A stretch of DNA of 64,000 nt from Phosphitispora fastidiosa (GTDB lineage: Bacteria; Bacillota; Thermincolia; Thermincolales; UBA2595). The stretch is from contig NZ_JAHHUL010000001.1 in NCBI RefSeq assembly GCF_019008365.1, positions 433,264 through 497,263 on the forward strand, in the 5' to 3' direction. Shown here piece by piece: positions 8,177 to 16,750 of this stretch. The notes beneath the pieces are model-generated. The model had not been told where the DNA came from. It saw only the letters and a list, made by a program, of their open reading frames with translations, and did no database searches. Position numbers and translations under genes: made by a program. Every line of letters begins with the position of its first letter. Position 1 is the stretch's first letter.

Positions 8177-9343
8177 TTAAGCACAATTCAATAAAGCAAG
8201 TATTCTGCGTTTTGTGTCCTTAGCCCGTGGATTATTAGAAAATGTACTTAATAAATCAGATATAGACTTTAATGTTTTTTGCAGGTCGGCATTCATAACC
8301 TTTTCCGCTATACCATTCCAAATCTCAGCATATTGTTGGGCTTTTTCGATATTTTCGGTTTTAACAAACACTGTTACCAATCCCTTGTAAGCCTCAATTA
8401 ACTCCTCTTCCCCACACTGCTGATCATGACCGATCTTTATCGCTTTTTTATAAAAGTTAATTGCTTCGCTAAAAACACCCAAGTCACTGGAAATTCTGCC
8501 CAAACCAGCGTATGAACTATAAGCATTGCTTCTGGTGGCGGGTGTCTTCTCCTCAATGGTACTAGCTTCAAGTTCGGCCTTAACTTTCGTCAGAATATTA
8601 ATCATGACATTCACCTTGTTCATCAGACCCTTGTCAAATTTAAAATTAAGCAAATAGTTCAGAACATCTATAGCATCTGTAACGGAATTGGTATTCAGGT
8701 AACAAATTACCATTTTTTCAATTATCTCAATGGTATTCTCTGTGATATCTCCAGAATCCACAATAAACTCCCGAATACCACTGATAGCTTTTAAGGCTTC
8801 ACGATAATCGCCGGCATCCAGGTAAGAATTCATATTTGCCCCTTTAATCAGTTGTGCTTCCTGGCAGGAAACAGTTCCTCTTATTTTAGCAAACTCCGGT
8901 CTCTTTCTGGGGTGATATAATTTTACGACACTGTTGATTTCTTTATTTTTAAATTGACTCCTGATATCATCATGACAACCCACCACTTTTGTCCCGGCAA
9001 AGTCTGTGCAATCAAAGTCTTTGTAAAGCTCTATTTCTATAATGCTGTCCTGGCCAACCCCGTAAGATATCGCATTGTTTACTATCTTAACAATTGAGGC
9101 AGTATCATATCCTTCAATTGAAACATTCTGATCCTTAACCCCACCCCATAGAGCCTTGCCGGTTTTGCTGCTAAAGCTAACACAATTGTGAACACAATCG
9201 TCTGCCAAACTGCCTACAATCTTAAAGGTTTCATAGGCCGTCTCTTTTTCGTCATTAACCGTATATTGATATCTAAGTGTTACAATACTATTCAATCTGA
9301 CAGAGTTTCGCCAACTGCTTCTCTGTTCTGCTTTTAAATGCAT
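8177..9343 (-). CDS. GreA/GreB C-terminal-like domain plus TPR protein, function unknown
   Basis: Not a named family to me. Residues about 15-65 resemble the FKBP-like C-terminal domain of transcription factors GreA/GreB (pattern LNSIVTLRY, then FKIVG, then SSKTGKALWGGVKDQNVSI), but the GreA coiled-coil that enters RNA polymerase is absent. A middle region of about 100 residues is unassigned. From about residue 165 to the end the protein is helical with TPR-like units (YSSYAGLGRISSDLGVFSEA, then AINFYKKAIKIG). The start at 9343 is chosen because AAAGGAGG lies 8 nt upstream; 388 residues. It lies 21 nt behind the HTH/EVE-like gene and shares its transcript. Cytoplasmic. The Gre similarity is pattern recognition and needs a profile search. 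Confidence 0.6.
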   Translation of the reverse strand: MHLKAEQRSSWRNSVRLNSIVTLRYQYTVNDEKETAYETFKIVGSLADDCVHNCVSFSSKTGKALWGGVKDQNVSIEGYDTASIVKIVNNAISYGVGQDSIIEIELYKDFDCTDFAGTKVVGCHDDIRSQFKNKEINSVVKLYHPRKRPEFAKIRGTVSCQEAQLIKGANMNSYLDAGDYREALKAISGIREFIVDSGDITENTIEIIEKMVICYLNTNSVTDAIDVLNYLLNFKFDKGLMNKVNVMINILTKVKAELEASTIEEKTPATRSNAYSSYAGLGRISSDLGVFSEAINFYKKAIKIGHDQQCGEEELIEAYKGLVTVFVKTENIEKAQQYAEIWNGIAEKVMNADLQKTLKSISDLLSTFSNNPRAKDTKRRILALLNCA

Positions 9344-9364
9344 TTTGTGTTCCTCCTTTACCAT

Positions 9365-10066
9365 CTATCGTGTATTGATTTCACAATAATCACTATACAG
9401 TTCTAACCATTTGCACCAGTCGTAATCCGGCTGTTCTTTTAAAGTGCTGACAATTCCGTCAAATGTTGCTTTATCTAATTTCAGATAAGTATCGCCTGGC
9501 CGTGGTCTGAAATCTATTCCCGCTTCCTTAAGAGTCAGCCCTTCTTTTAAACCCAATATCTTTTTGTGCGGAACAACAAATGGCCAGCGAGGATATTCCC
9601 GCTCTTGGTCAGGCCATCGTTTTGCACCTGTCTCAATTGTCCCTGTAATCTCAGTTACAGTCACAATCCTTTTAATTGGATGGGTAAGGTAAACCAAACA
9701 CAACATGCCTGGTGCCATACTTTTTGCTATGTTATATCTGTTTTTGGGAAACGCAATCCTCTCCGGCGCCTCCCGGGTCCAATTCGCATATAAAATCTTC
9801 AGTCCATAAGAACTCCCGACCTGAAGTTCCTCACTTAACTCAGTTATTTGTTTGAGAGTAAATAACATTTGTCCTTTTGAGGTTAGCACAGGATTAACCT
9901 TGCCTTCCTGAACCCACCTTCTAACAGTTAACTCGGATTTCCCCAATTCGTTTGCGGCCACATCCAGAGTAAGATATATTTCTTTGTTCTCAGATAAAAT
10001 CTCAAGTTTCTGCTCAATTATTTTAAGTCTTCCTTTAATCTCCTCAATTTCTTTATTAGTATCCAC
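9365..10066 (-). CDS. DNA-binding (HTH_17/excisionase-type) protein with EVE/PUA-like C-terminal domain
   Basis: A 233-residue protein in three parts: a short N-terminal coiled coil (residues 3-27), an excisionase/MerR-like winged helix (LTLDVAANELGKSELTVRRW, residues about 33-80), and a C-terminal domain of about 120 residues. The last (PGMLCLVYLTHPIKRIVTVTEITG, then YPRWPFVVPHKKI) looks like the EVE/PUA-like fold that reads modified bases in other proteins. Start is GTG at 10066 with GGAGGG 8 nt upstream; a TTG one codon earlier is possible. First gene of a two-gene transcript with the GreA-C/TPR protein. Its role is unknown: a regulator, or a sensor of modified DNA or RNA, would fit. The HTH is fairly sure, the EVE assignment tentative. 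Confidence 0.62.
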   Translation of the reverse strand: MDTNKEIEEIKGRLKIIEQKLEILSENKEIYLTLDVAANELGKSELTVRRWVQEGKVNPVLTSKGQMLFTLKQITELSEELQVGSSYGLKILYANWTREAPERIAFPKNRYNIAKSMAPGMLCLVYLTHPIKRIVTVTEITGTIETGAKRWPDQEREYPRWPFVVPHKKILGLKEGLTLKEAGIDFRPRPGDTYLKLDKATFDGIVSTLKEQPDYDWCKWLELYSDYCEINTR

Positions 10067-10154
10067 CAAATAATCCCTCCATATGCTTATGATTATATAT
10101 TATTTGTAATCTTTAGTCAAGGTGATATAAATATTTTCATCATTAATCCGAAAG

Positions 10155-10196
10155 CACTATAAAATAAAATAAGCTGCAAGGTATCACCTCACAGCT
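10155..10196 (-). terminator. Intrinsic terminator behind gpsA
   Basis: Minus-strand stem of 11 bp (arms 10186-10196 and 10172-10182, two G-U pairs, loop GAT) followed by TATTTTATTTTAT. It closes the radical SAM-der-plsY-gpsA operon, 15 nt past the gpsA stop. Confidence 0.88.
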
Positions 10197-10211
10197 CAGC
10201 GAAACTGGCCT

Positions 10212-11246
10212 TTACCATTCGGGGTAAGCGGTCTCAACAACCTCTTCCATTTCGTGCTTTTTACCTCGCATCATCAGCTTGGATACAGATTCCGCCGTGT
10301 TCCCGCCCTCATAGAGTATATTATAGGCCTGTTCGGTTATAGGCATGCTTACCCCGGCATTTTTGCCCAGCCGGTAAGCCGCTCCCGTTGTGCGGTAACC
10401 TTCAACGACCATCCTTACAGTCTTCAGGGCTTCTGCAACTGTTTGGCCTTTGCCCACTTCTATGCCGAATCTCCGGTTGCGGCTGTGCATACTGGTACAG
10501 GTGACAATGAGGTCCCCCACCCCGGCAAGACCTGCAAAAGTAAGGGGATTAGCACCCATGGCAACACCCAGCCGGGATATTTCGGCAAGACCCCGGGTCA
10601 TCAGCGCTGCTTTGGTATTATCACCAAAACCCAGCCCGTCTGAAATACCTGTACAAATTGCGATTACATTCTTCAAAGCCCCTCCGATTTCTATTCCCAC
10701 AAGGTCCGGATTGGTATATACCCTGAACCTCGGTGACATGAACAGTTCCTGTGCCCTTTCACAGCTTTTCCTGTTAGTTCCTGCAGCAGATACGGTGGTG
10801 GGGATTTCCCGGCTCACCTCTTCAGCATGGCTGGGGCCTGACAGGGCAACATACTTGTCATATAAATCCCTGCCTGCTTCTTCATAAAACACCTCAGAGA
10901 GCCGCTTTAGAGATGCCTCCTCAATTCCTTTGGCGGTATTTACAATCAGTTCTTCCCCGGTAAGTAGCGGGAGAATATTTTGCACTACCTCACGAAAGGC
11001 CTGTGAAGGGACACTCATGATAATAACGGTGGCTTCCCTCAGGGCTTCTGCAACAGAATGATAAACAGATACAGAGTCCGGGATGATAACTCCCGGAAGA
11101 TAGGATTCGTTTGTCCTTTTACTATTCATTTCCTCCACGACCGGGTTTTCCACTGACCACATTTTCACCTGCAGGTCTTTTCTTGCCAGAAGTACGGCTA
11201 TAGCCGTACCCCAGCTTCCGGCCCCGATGACGGTTACTCTCTCCAT
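10212..11246 (-). CDS. gpsA: NAD(P)+-dependent glycerol-3-phosphate dehydrogenase
   Basis: Reduces dihydroxyacetone phosphate to sn-glycerol-3-phosphate, the backbone for phospholipids, in the cytoplasm. The N-terminal Rossmann motif GAGSWGTAIA is at residues 7-16. The substrate-binding region includes ALSGPSHAEEV, the catalytic Lys in GGALKNVIAI near residue 190, and the helical C-terminal domain with GLAGVGDLIVTCTS. The 344 residues are normal for the family. GGGAGG stands before the ATG. It follows plsY, whose enzyme uses the glycerol-3-phosphate made here, so the two steps are encoded together. Confidence 0.97.
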   Translation of the reverse strand: MERVTVIGAGSWGTAIAVLLARKDLQVKMWSVENPVVEEMNSKRTNESYLPGVIIPDSVSVYHSVAEALREATVIIMSVPSQAFREVVQNILPLLTGEELIVNTAKGIEEASLKRLSEVFYEEAGRDLYDKYVALSGPSHAEEVSREIPTTVSAAGTNRKSCERAQELFMSPRFRVYTNPDLVGIEIGGALKNVIAICTGISDGLGFGDNTKAALMTRGLAEISRLGVAMGANPLTFAGLAGVGDLIVTCTSMHSRNRRFGIEVGKGQTVAEALKTVRMVVEGYRTTGAAYRLGKNAGVSMPITEQAYNILYEGGNTAESVSKLMMRGKKHEMEEVVETAYPEW

Positions 11247-11280
11247 TTTTTACCTCCCGTTAACGCCGCGAAAAACACTT

Positions 11281-11871
11281 TCACCTGTTTTTCCGGCTGA
11301 TCTTAGTCTCCTCTCCCTTAAGCAGCCTTTTTATATTGCTCCTGTGTCTCAGGATAACAAAAACTGCAGCAACAGCGCCAAATATCTTCATTGCAGCAGA
11401 TTCATGAAACAGGAACACGGATAGGAACATAGCCCCACTGGCAGTTATCGAAGCCAGGGATACATATCTGGTCAGAAATACCACGGCCAGCCAGGTGGCC
11501 AGCGCCGTGAGAGCAACCTCAGGAACAAGCATCAGCAGTACCCCAAAACCGGAAGCTACCAATTTACCCCCCCGAAATTTAAGAAAAACAGAAAAACTGT
11601 GACCGATCAGGGCGGCCAATCCACAAATAATACCAAAAACTTCGCCACCGGTATATAATCCCAGCCATGCGGCCAGGGAGCCTTTACTGATGTCGCCCGC
11701 CAGAACAACAGCTGCAGGGGGCCAGCCCAAGGTGCGGAGGACATTGGTAAACCCGATATTACCGCTGCCGTGTTCAAGAATGTTGATGCCTTTCCAGTAT
11801 TTGCTCACCAGGTAGCCAAAAGGTATCGACCCCAGCAGGTAACCGGCAAATACCGCCACATATCCGCTCAT
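11281..11871 (-). CDS. plsY: Acyl-phosphate:glycerol-3-phosphate acyltransferase
   Basis: Integral membrane enzyme that acylates glycerol-3-phosphate with acyl-phosphate, the first committed step of phospholipid synthesis. The three conserved loops are visible: GSIPFGYLVSK (residues 14-24), HGSGNIGFTNVLRTLG (near 35) and GHSFSVFLKFRGGKLVASGFG (near 95). Five or so hydrophobic segments fill the 196 residues, and the tail is basic, as expected for a cytoplasmic end. GGAGGGGAGT precedes the ATG. Lies 34 nt upstream of gpsA and 20 nt downstream of der in one transcript. Confidence 0.96.
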   Translation of the reverse strand: MSGYVAVFAGYLLGSIPFGYLVSKYWKGINILEHGSGNIGFTNVLRTLGWPPAAVVLAGDISKGSLAAWLGLYTGGEVFGIICGLAALIGHSFSVFLKFRGGKLVASGFGVLLMLVPEVALTALATWLAVVFLTRYVSLASITASGAMFLSVFLFHESAAMKIFGAVAAVFVILRHRSNIKRLLKGEETKISRKNR

Positions 11872-11891
11872 TGACTCCCCTCCAGACTCTT

Positions 11892-13223
11892 TTAATCTTC
11901 CTTACGCTGGCGGACAACCATTCTGATAGGAGTCCCTTCAAAACCAAAACTGCTCCGCAGCTGATTTTCCAGGTATCTCAGATAAGAAAAGTGCATCAGC
12001 TCAGTGTCATTGACAAAAATAATAAATGTGGGTGGTTTAACCGAAGCCTGAGTCCCATATAGTATTTTCAGCCTCTTGCCTTTATCTGATGGAGGCGGAT
12101 TAAGCAAAATAGCTTCCTGAATCAATTCATTGAGGTTACTTGTGGAAATCCTCATCGCGTGCTGTTCAGCAACATAGTTCACCAGTTCCAGAATTCTCGG
12201 AACCCGTTTCCTGGTCAGGGCTGAAACGAAGATAACCGGCGCATACTGCATAAAACCCAGCTGCTCCCTAATGTCTTCGGTATACTTGAGGACGGTCTTA
12301 TCGTCCTTTTCCACCAGGTCCCATTTGTTGACAACAATTACTATGGCTCTTCCTCCGTCATGAGCATAACCTGCTATTTTCTTGTCCTGCTCAATTACAC
12401 CCTCAACGGCATCAATGACCATCAGAACCACATCAGACCTGTCAACAGCCCTTAATGACCTGATGACACTGTAACGTTCCGTAGGTACATTAATCTTACC
12501 CCTTTTTCTCATTCCGGCAGTATCAATCAGGAGATACTTTTGGTCGCCCTGCTCAAAGTATGTATCAATAGCATCTCTGGTAGTCCCGGCAACATCGCTG
12601 ACAATCACCCGTTCTACTCCCAGAATTGAATTCACGATTGAAGATTTCCCCACATTGGGCCGCCCAATTACCGCAATTTTCACCGTATCCTCATCAATAT
12701 CCTCATCCCCTGACGAATCAGGCAGGAGCTCGATTACCCGGTCCAGCAGGTCACCGATATTCTTGCCATGGGCAGCCGATATCATTACCGGTTCACCTAA
12801 GCCCAGCCTATAGAAATCATATATATCATAACCTGCTGAAAAATCCTCAACCTTATTAGATACCAGAATAACAGGCTTGTTGGCTTTCCGCAGTACCCGG
12901 GCTACTTCTTCATCAACCGGCACCAGTCCTTCCCTGGCATCAACAATAAATAAAATTACATCAGCTTCATCTATAGCCAGTTTGGCCTGAAGGTGCACTC
13001 CCTGTGAAATGGTGTCAGTAACATCCCGGAATTCGACACCTCCGGTATCTACAAGAGTAAATTCCGTGTTCAGCCATTCGGCATCCCGGTAAAGCCTGTC
13101 ACGGGTCACCCCCGGCTTGTCTTCAACAATTGCCACCATGCCTCCCGAGCTGGCTATTCTGTTAAAAATCGTGGATTTGCCCACATTAGGCCTGCCCACT
13201 ATTGCTACGATTGGTTTTGCCAC
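11892..13223 (-). CDS. der: Ribosome assembly GTPase Der (EngA)
   Basis: Essential double GTPase that acts in 50S subunit maturation. Two G domains are visible: GRPNVGKST with DTGGVE in the first, and [10 protein letters not shown] with [10 protein letters not shown] and [11 protein letters not shown] in the second. A C-terminal KH-like domain ([24 protein letters not shown] region) ends the 443-residue protein, a normal length. The start is GTG at 13223 with GAGGAGG upstream. It sits 12 nt behind the radical SAM/DUF512 gene and 20 nt before plsY. Confidence 0.97.
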   Translation of the reverse strand: MAKPIVAIVGRPNVGKSTIFNRIASSGGMVAIVEDKPGVTRDRLYRDAEWLNTEFTLVDTGGVEFRDVTDTISQGVHLQAKLAIDEADVILFIVDAREGLVPVDEEVARVLRKANKPVILVSNKVEDFSAGYDIYDFYRLGLGEPVMISAAHGKNIGDLLDRVIELLPDSSGDEDIDEDTVKIAVIGRPNVGKSSIVNSILGVERVIVSDVAGTTRDAIDTYFEQGDQKYLLIDTAGMRKRGKINVPTERYSVIRSLRAVDRSDVVLMVIDAVEGVIEQDKKIAGYAHDGGRAIVIVVNKWDLVEKDDKTVLKYTEDIREQLGFMQYAPVIFVSALTRKRVPRILELVNYVAEQHAMRISTSNLNELIQEAILLNPPPSDKGKRLKILYGTQASVKPPTFIIFVNDTELMHFSYLRYLENQLRSSFGFEGTPIRMVVRQRKED

Positions 13224-13235
13224 AACAGGACCTCC

Positions 13236-14555
13236 TCAGTCAATTATCATCTTAATCAGGTGTTCTGCTCCCTGGTCTGTATCAACTATCTGCACCTTAA
13301 TCCCCAGTTCCTGTTCCAGTGCATCCGGTGTTTTGCCGTCAAGGAAAACGGGTTCATCCTTTTTACAGGTAACAGAGGGCAGGAGAATCAGATCAAACCG
13401 GGTTTCCTCCCTCTTAAGGGCATCAATTATATCCTGGCCTGTCAACAGCCCGGCAGCGGTTACATCTTCACCAAAATAGGCATTAACCGCACATATGGTC
13501 TTAACATGAAGATTCCGAACCCTGTTAAGCCTGTTGACCACCGGTTCCAGCACATAGCCTCCGGATGCCCCGGTAACTATGGCAATACTCTTATTCTGCG
13601 CCAGTTCCTCCGGAAGTAACCCCTGGCAGCCCTCAAAACTGTCATAAAAAAGCCGTACCAGACCGACACCGTTTTCTAGCTGGGGAAAATCCCGGTAATA
13701 CTCAGCCGGTGGAAAACCCTGCCCGGCCAATACAAAAAATTCATCTGCCGGATAAATAAGCGGGTCGCCATATCTGCCCAAAAACCCCTCCCGGAGTCTC
13801 TGCAGGTGTTCAATCAGATACCCCGCCTCTTTCCGGGTAAACTTCCTGAGATCCGCCAGACCCCGGCGAAACCGGGTCAGACCCACCGGAACGATAGCCA
13901 CTGATTTTATGCCGGGATATAATGAACCCAGGTCACCAATAGTCCTGTCAAGCTCGGGGCCATCGTTAATACCGGGACAGAGTACAATCTGGGCATGCAT
14001 TTCTATACCCGCCTCCGCCAGGGTGGACATCTGCTGCATTATCTTAACAGCCTTGGGACTTCCCAGCATTTGTTTCCTTAACTCAGGGTTAGTTGTATGT
14101 ACCGAAATATAGAGAGGACTCAGCCTCATGCTGACTATCCGCTCCATGTCTTTAGCTGTCAGGTTGGTTAGGGTAATAAAGTTGCCGTGCAAAAATGACA
14201 ATCTGAAATCATCATCTTTCACATAAAGGGTTTCCCTCATCCCGGGTGGCATCTGGTCGACAAAACAAAAAATACACCTGTTGGCACAGTTCCTGATTCC
14301 GTCAAAGGTATCCCGGACAAAACCAATGCCCAGGTCTTCGTCAAAATCCTTTTCTATGTCACAGGCCCAAACTTCGCCATTCTTTTTCATTACTTCTATT
14401 TGAATGTAGTCATCTGCACACAAGAACCTGTAGTCAATCAGATCCCCGGGACGGCTGCCGTTAATTGTCAGGAGCCTATCACCCCGTTCTACTCCCAGTT
14501 CATCAGCAATACTGCCTGCCCTGACTACATCTACAACCGGTTTTTGTTTACCCAC
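13236..14555 (-). CDS. PDZ - radical SAM - DUF512 protein
   Basis: A 439-residue putative iron-sulfur oxidoreductase family of unknown reaction, found in Firmicutes and cyanobacteria. The N-terminal 60 residues are a PDZ-like module (IADELGVERGDRLLTINGSR). A radical-SAM-type CxxxCxxC cluster occurs in CANRCIFCFVDQMPPGMR near residue 90, followed by a conserved LSFLHGNFITLTN stretch. The C-terminal part is DUF512-like (YPADEFFVLAGQ and VTGASGGYVLEPV). It is the first gene of the der-plsY-gpsA transcript. The GTG start at 14555 has only a weak upstream ribosome site. No substrate can be named. Confidence 0.88.
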   Translation of the reverse strand: MGKQKPVVDVVRAGSIADELGVERGDRLLTINGSRPGDLIDYRFLCADDYIQIEVMKKNGEVWACDIEKDFDEDLGIGFVRDTFDGIRNCANRCIFCFVDQMPPGMRETLYVKDDDFRLSFLHGNFITLTNLTAKDMERIVSMRLSPLYISVHTTNPELRKQMLGSPKAVKIMQQMSTLAEAGIEMHAQIVLCPGINDGPELDRTIGDLGSLYPGIKSVAIVPVGLTRFRRGLADLRKFTRKEAGYLIEHLQRLREGFLGRYGDPLIYPADEFFVLAGQGFPPAEYYRDFPQLENGVGLVRLFYDSFEGCQGLLPEELAQNKSIAIVTGASGGYVLEPVVNRLNRVRNLHVKTICAVNAYFGEDVTAAGLLTGQDIIDALKREETRFDLILLPSVTCKKDEPVFLDGKTPDALEQELGIKVQIVDTDQGAEHLIKMIID

Positions 14556-14617
14556 CGTGTTTCAGCCCCAAATCTTGTATGTTATCTCCAATAATTATCC
14601 TCTAAGTTTACCTTGAA

Positions 14618-14644
14618 GTCAAGAAAAAGCGCCAAATGCGCTTT
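14618..14644 (-). terminator. Intrinsic terminator of the DUF3189/sporulation operon
   Basis: Perfect 7-bp stem AAAGCGC/GCGCTTT (14626-14632 and 14638-14644) with a 5-nt loop, followed on the minus strand by TTCTTG. It lies 30 nt behind the last DUF3189 gene and before the radical SAM gene, separating two operons. Confidence 0.75.
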
Positions 14645-14674
14645 ATCGGTTACCAATTGGCCAAATGTTCACTG

Positions 14675-15115
14675 TCAATTGTCAATTGTCTTTAACAAGC
14701 CTGCCAGCCGGCGGGTCTCCTTTATGGCCCCCAGACAGAAAAAAGCCTTTGCCAGGAACCTCAGGTGCAGCCTTTTGGCTCTTAGCCCCCACACTGTCCA
14801 CCTGCTGACACACGAAGAGGTGTCAATAACCTGCCAGCCTGTGGTGGTCCCGTTGAAGAGTTTTATCATTTCATTAGCTGCTTTTTTTAATAAACTGCCA
14901 AAAGATAATGCCCCAATGGTATAAACCTCTGTTCCGGAGCAATCTGCCCCAGCAAAAAAGGGCCTTCCGGTTTCCCTGAAATCTGTTTCATCAAAGCCCG
15001 GGAGGCTGAAGATATCTTTTATATTTATTTTTGTTTCGGTCAGTCTCCCTAGATACAGGGATGCCGCAATAACTGAAGTATGATGCCCTGACCGGCAAAT
15101 GAAAAAAACCTTCAT
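14675..15115 (-). CDS. DUF3189 family protein, second paralogue
   Basis: Function unknown. The start is placed at 15115 because GGGAGG lies directly upstream and the resulting N terminus MKVFFICRSGHHTS aligns with the paralogue next door; 146 residues. The N-terminal beta strand followed by a Gly/His/Ser loop (C-x-S-G-H-H-T-S-V-I-A-A-S-L-Y-L-G) is the family hallmark. The C-terminal part is divergent and basic. It lies 11 nt behind the first DUF3189 gene and is the last gene of the spoIIP operon, so a sporulation role is inferred from position only. Confidence 0.82.
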   Translation of the reverse strand: MKVFFICRSGHHTSVIAASLYLGRLTETKINIKDIFSLPGFDETDFRETGRPFFAGADCSGTEVYTIGALSFGSLLKKAANEMIKLFNGTTTGWQVIDTSSCVSRWTVWGLRAKRLHLRFLAKAFFCLGAIKETRRLAGLLKTIDN

Positions 15116-15126
15116 TGCTCCTCCCA

Positions 15127-15615
15127 TTAATTTGCCCGTTTCAGTCCCACTGTGTTTCCCGAGGCCGTGCAAACCTTAATGCGATTAACAATACTTACAA
15201 TTTTCCAGTAAGCAGCTTTGACACCTGCTGTAACCACCGGTCTCCCGATAGCTGTAAAGCCGAGTTTCCGGGAGGTAAAACCTCCGACAACCATCTTCCA
15301 GTTAACATATGGCATAACATTGACTAAAACAAGCTGCTCAGAACAAAAACCATAGACCTGAGCCATTCCAATGGCCATGTTTTCAAAAACCCGGGCCGCA
15401 TTCCGCCGCCCAATTACGTATATGTCATTGCCGAATTCATCATTTCCCATAAACTGCAGCCTTCCGTGGTCACCGGTTACCGGCCTGTCAAAATAAGGTA
15501 TTGCCTTTATCTCATCCGACCCGGGAATGCGGTCTGTAGGCAGCCATCCCAGGTGAACTGCTGCTGCGGTTACCGAAGAATGGGCGCCTCCGTAGCAGTG
15601 ATATATGATTTTCAT
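15127..15615 (-). CDS. DUF3189 family protein, first paralogue
   Basis: Function unknown, 162 residues. It begins MKIIYHCYGGAHSSVTAAAV, the same strand-loop pattern (C-x-G-x-H-S-S/T-x-x-A-A) as its neighbour, and has a family-typical middle region (IPYFDRPVTGDHGRLQFMG, then DIYVIGRRN). No signal peptide or membrane segment. The Shine-Dalgarno is modest. It is 23 nt behind the small YIEGIA-partner gene. Two tandem copies with low mutual identity suggest an old duplication with divergence. Confidence 0.85.
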   Translation of the reverse strand: MKIIYHCYGGAHSSVTAAAVHLGWLPTDRIPGSDEIKAIPYFDRPVTGDHGRLQFMGNDEFGNDIYVIGRRNAARVFENMAIGMAQVYGFCSEQLVLVNVMPYVNWKMVVGGFTSRKLGFTAIGRPVVTAGVKAAYWKIVSIVNRIKVCTASGNTVGLKRAN

Positions 15616-15638
15616 CTCTGGCCTCCTGACAGATTAGT

Positions 15639-15821
15639 TTAATGCCTGACTATTACATAATCGCCATTGCCGATGTCATGAACCATGCCTCTAAGTACCT
15701 TGGCCAGGGTTGTTGCTATTTGAGCCTGTTCTTCATCTGTCTTGGCATAAAAGATGGGGACATCCCCCCCCACCGCATCCTTATTTATTGTGACAACTGC
15801 CATAAGTTCTTCAGCGCTCAT
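15639..15821 (-). CDS. Small capping-type partner of the YIEGIA protein
   Basis: A 60-residue protein beginning MSAEELMAVVTINKD. The longer frame would overlap the upstream gene, and GAGGAGG lies 5 nt before this ATG, so the shorter start is chosen. Its sequence (DAVGGDVPIFYAKTDEEQAQ, and the ending GNGDYVIVRH) matches the small protein usually encoded beside YIEGIA genes and annotated as their capping subunit. It lies 10 nt behind the YIEGIA stop. Molecular function is unknown; association with the membrane protein is inferred from linkage. Confidence 0.82.
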   Translation of the reverse strand: MSAEELMAVVTINKDAVGGDVPIFYAKTDEEQAQIATTLAKVLRGMVHDIGNGDYVIVRH

Positions 15822-15831
15822 AGAGGCCTCC

Positions 15832-16725
15832 TCAGTCTGCGGCAATTCTGCCGGCCTTTGTTTTTAGCGGCGCTCTCCAGGCACTTTCCAGGACTGGAAC
15901 CCGTTCAACTGCTGCCACCAGGCTGTCTATATCCTTTTCAGCAGGCACACAAAACAGGGCAATAGCGCCGGTATCGATGTTTTTTCTGACCATAGGTGTA
16001 AATTCGGGTGTGTCAACATCTTTCTTGGTCCCCAGTATGGTTGTGGCTACATGAGCTATTGCCTGCCGTTGGCCCATATTATGGAGAGTTGCCCTGGCAT
16101 TATCATCTTTGGGGTGGATAACCACACCAAGGCCGTCATTTAATACCTTTTCCCTCATTCCAGGCAGCCCGATATTCATAATATCAATTTCATCTACCAG
16201 GAGGAGCGCTCCCTTAAAACTAAGTCTACCTGCCTTCACTCCGGCAATGTTCCCAATAACCTTGCCGCGCATCAGAACACCAGATAATAGGGTCAAAATA
16301 ATTCCCACAAATATTGATAATAGGGGCCGGCCGGTAATATAATTAGCTGAACTTGCTGCAAGTGCAGTCAGTATAACAAGATAATTTCTGGCCTCAAATA
16401 CTCTGGCTATTCCTTCGATATAATCATGTCCTCTTGGTACAAGCTCTGCTGCTTCCAGTGCTGCCAGGCTCTCGCGTTCCATGTTCCGTACTTCCCGGAA
16501 CTGCTGGCCCGCCAGAGCCAGAAACGTGACTGCGGCAAATTCCTTTTCTGCAATTGCTGGTAAAGCTACCGACCCCAAAGCTGCGGCAATAAAGCCAAGT
16601 GATAAATGAGTTACATAGCCATGGGGGTAACCCGGGTACTGACGATAATCAGATCTTAACATATATGCTCTGGCCAGAAGTCCCATAAGTACCCCCAGGC
16701 CAATAGTCATGCCATATTCATCCAT
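15832..16725 (-). CDS. YIEGIA family membrane protein (sporulation-associated)
   Basis: A 297-residue protein carrying the diagnostic motif HDYIEGIARVFEARNYL near residue 100. It has an N-terminal hydrophobic segment, a second hydrophobic hairpin around residues 45-70 and two more around 115-150, then a soluble C-terminal domain (DEIDIMNIGLPGMREKVLND, then ALFCVPAEKDIDSLVAAVERVP). The B. subtilis relative, which I believe is YphB, also lies near gpsA/der. It is 25 nt behind spoIIP and 10 nt before its small partner. Function is not established; the gene order supports a role in the spore envelope. Confidence 0.88.
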   Translation of the reverse strand: MDEYGMTIGLGVLMGLLARAYMLRSDYRQYPGYPHGYVTHLSLGFIAAALGSVALPAIAEKEFAAVTFLALAGQQFREVRNMERESLAALEAAELVPRGHDYIEGIARVFEARNYLVILTALAASSANYITGRPLLSIFVGIILTLLSGVLMRGKVIGNIAGVKAGRLSFKGALLLVDEIDIMNIGLPGMREKVLNDGLGVVIHPKDDNARATLHNMGQRQAIAHVATTILGTKKDVDTPEFTPMVRKNIDTGAIALFCVPAEKDIDSLVAAVERVPVLESAWRAPLKTKAGRIAAD

Positions 16726-16750
16726 CCGGACTGCCCCCGTGTATCATAGC

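Noticed and set aside
11281..11871. PlsY motif 3 reading GGKLVASGFG thought to be aberrant
   Set aside because: It still fits the family pattern G-G-K-x-V-A-x-x-x-G, so it is ordinary variation.
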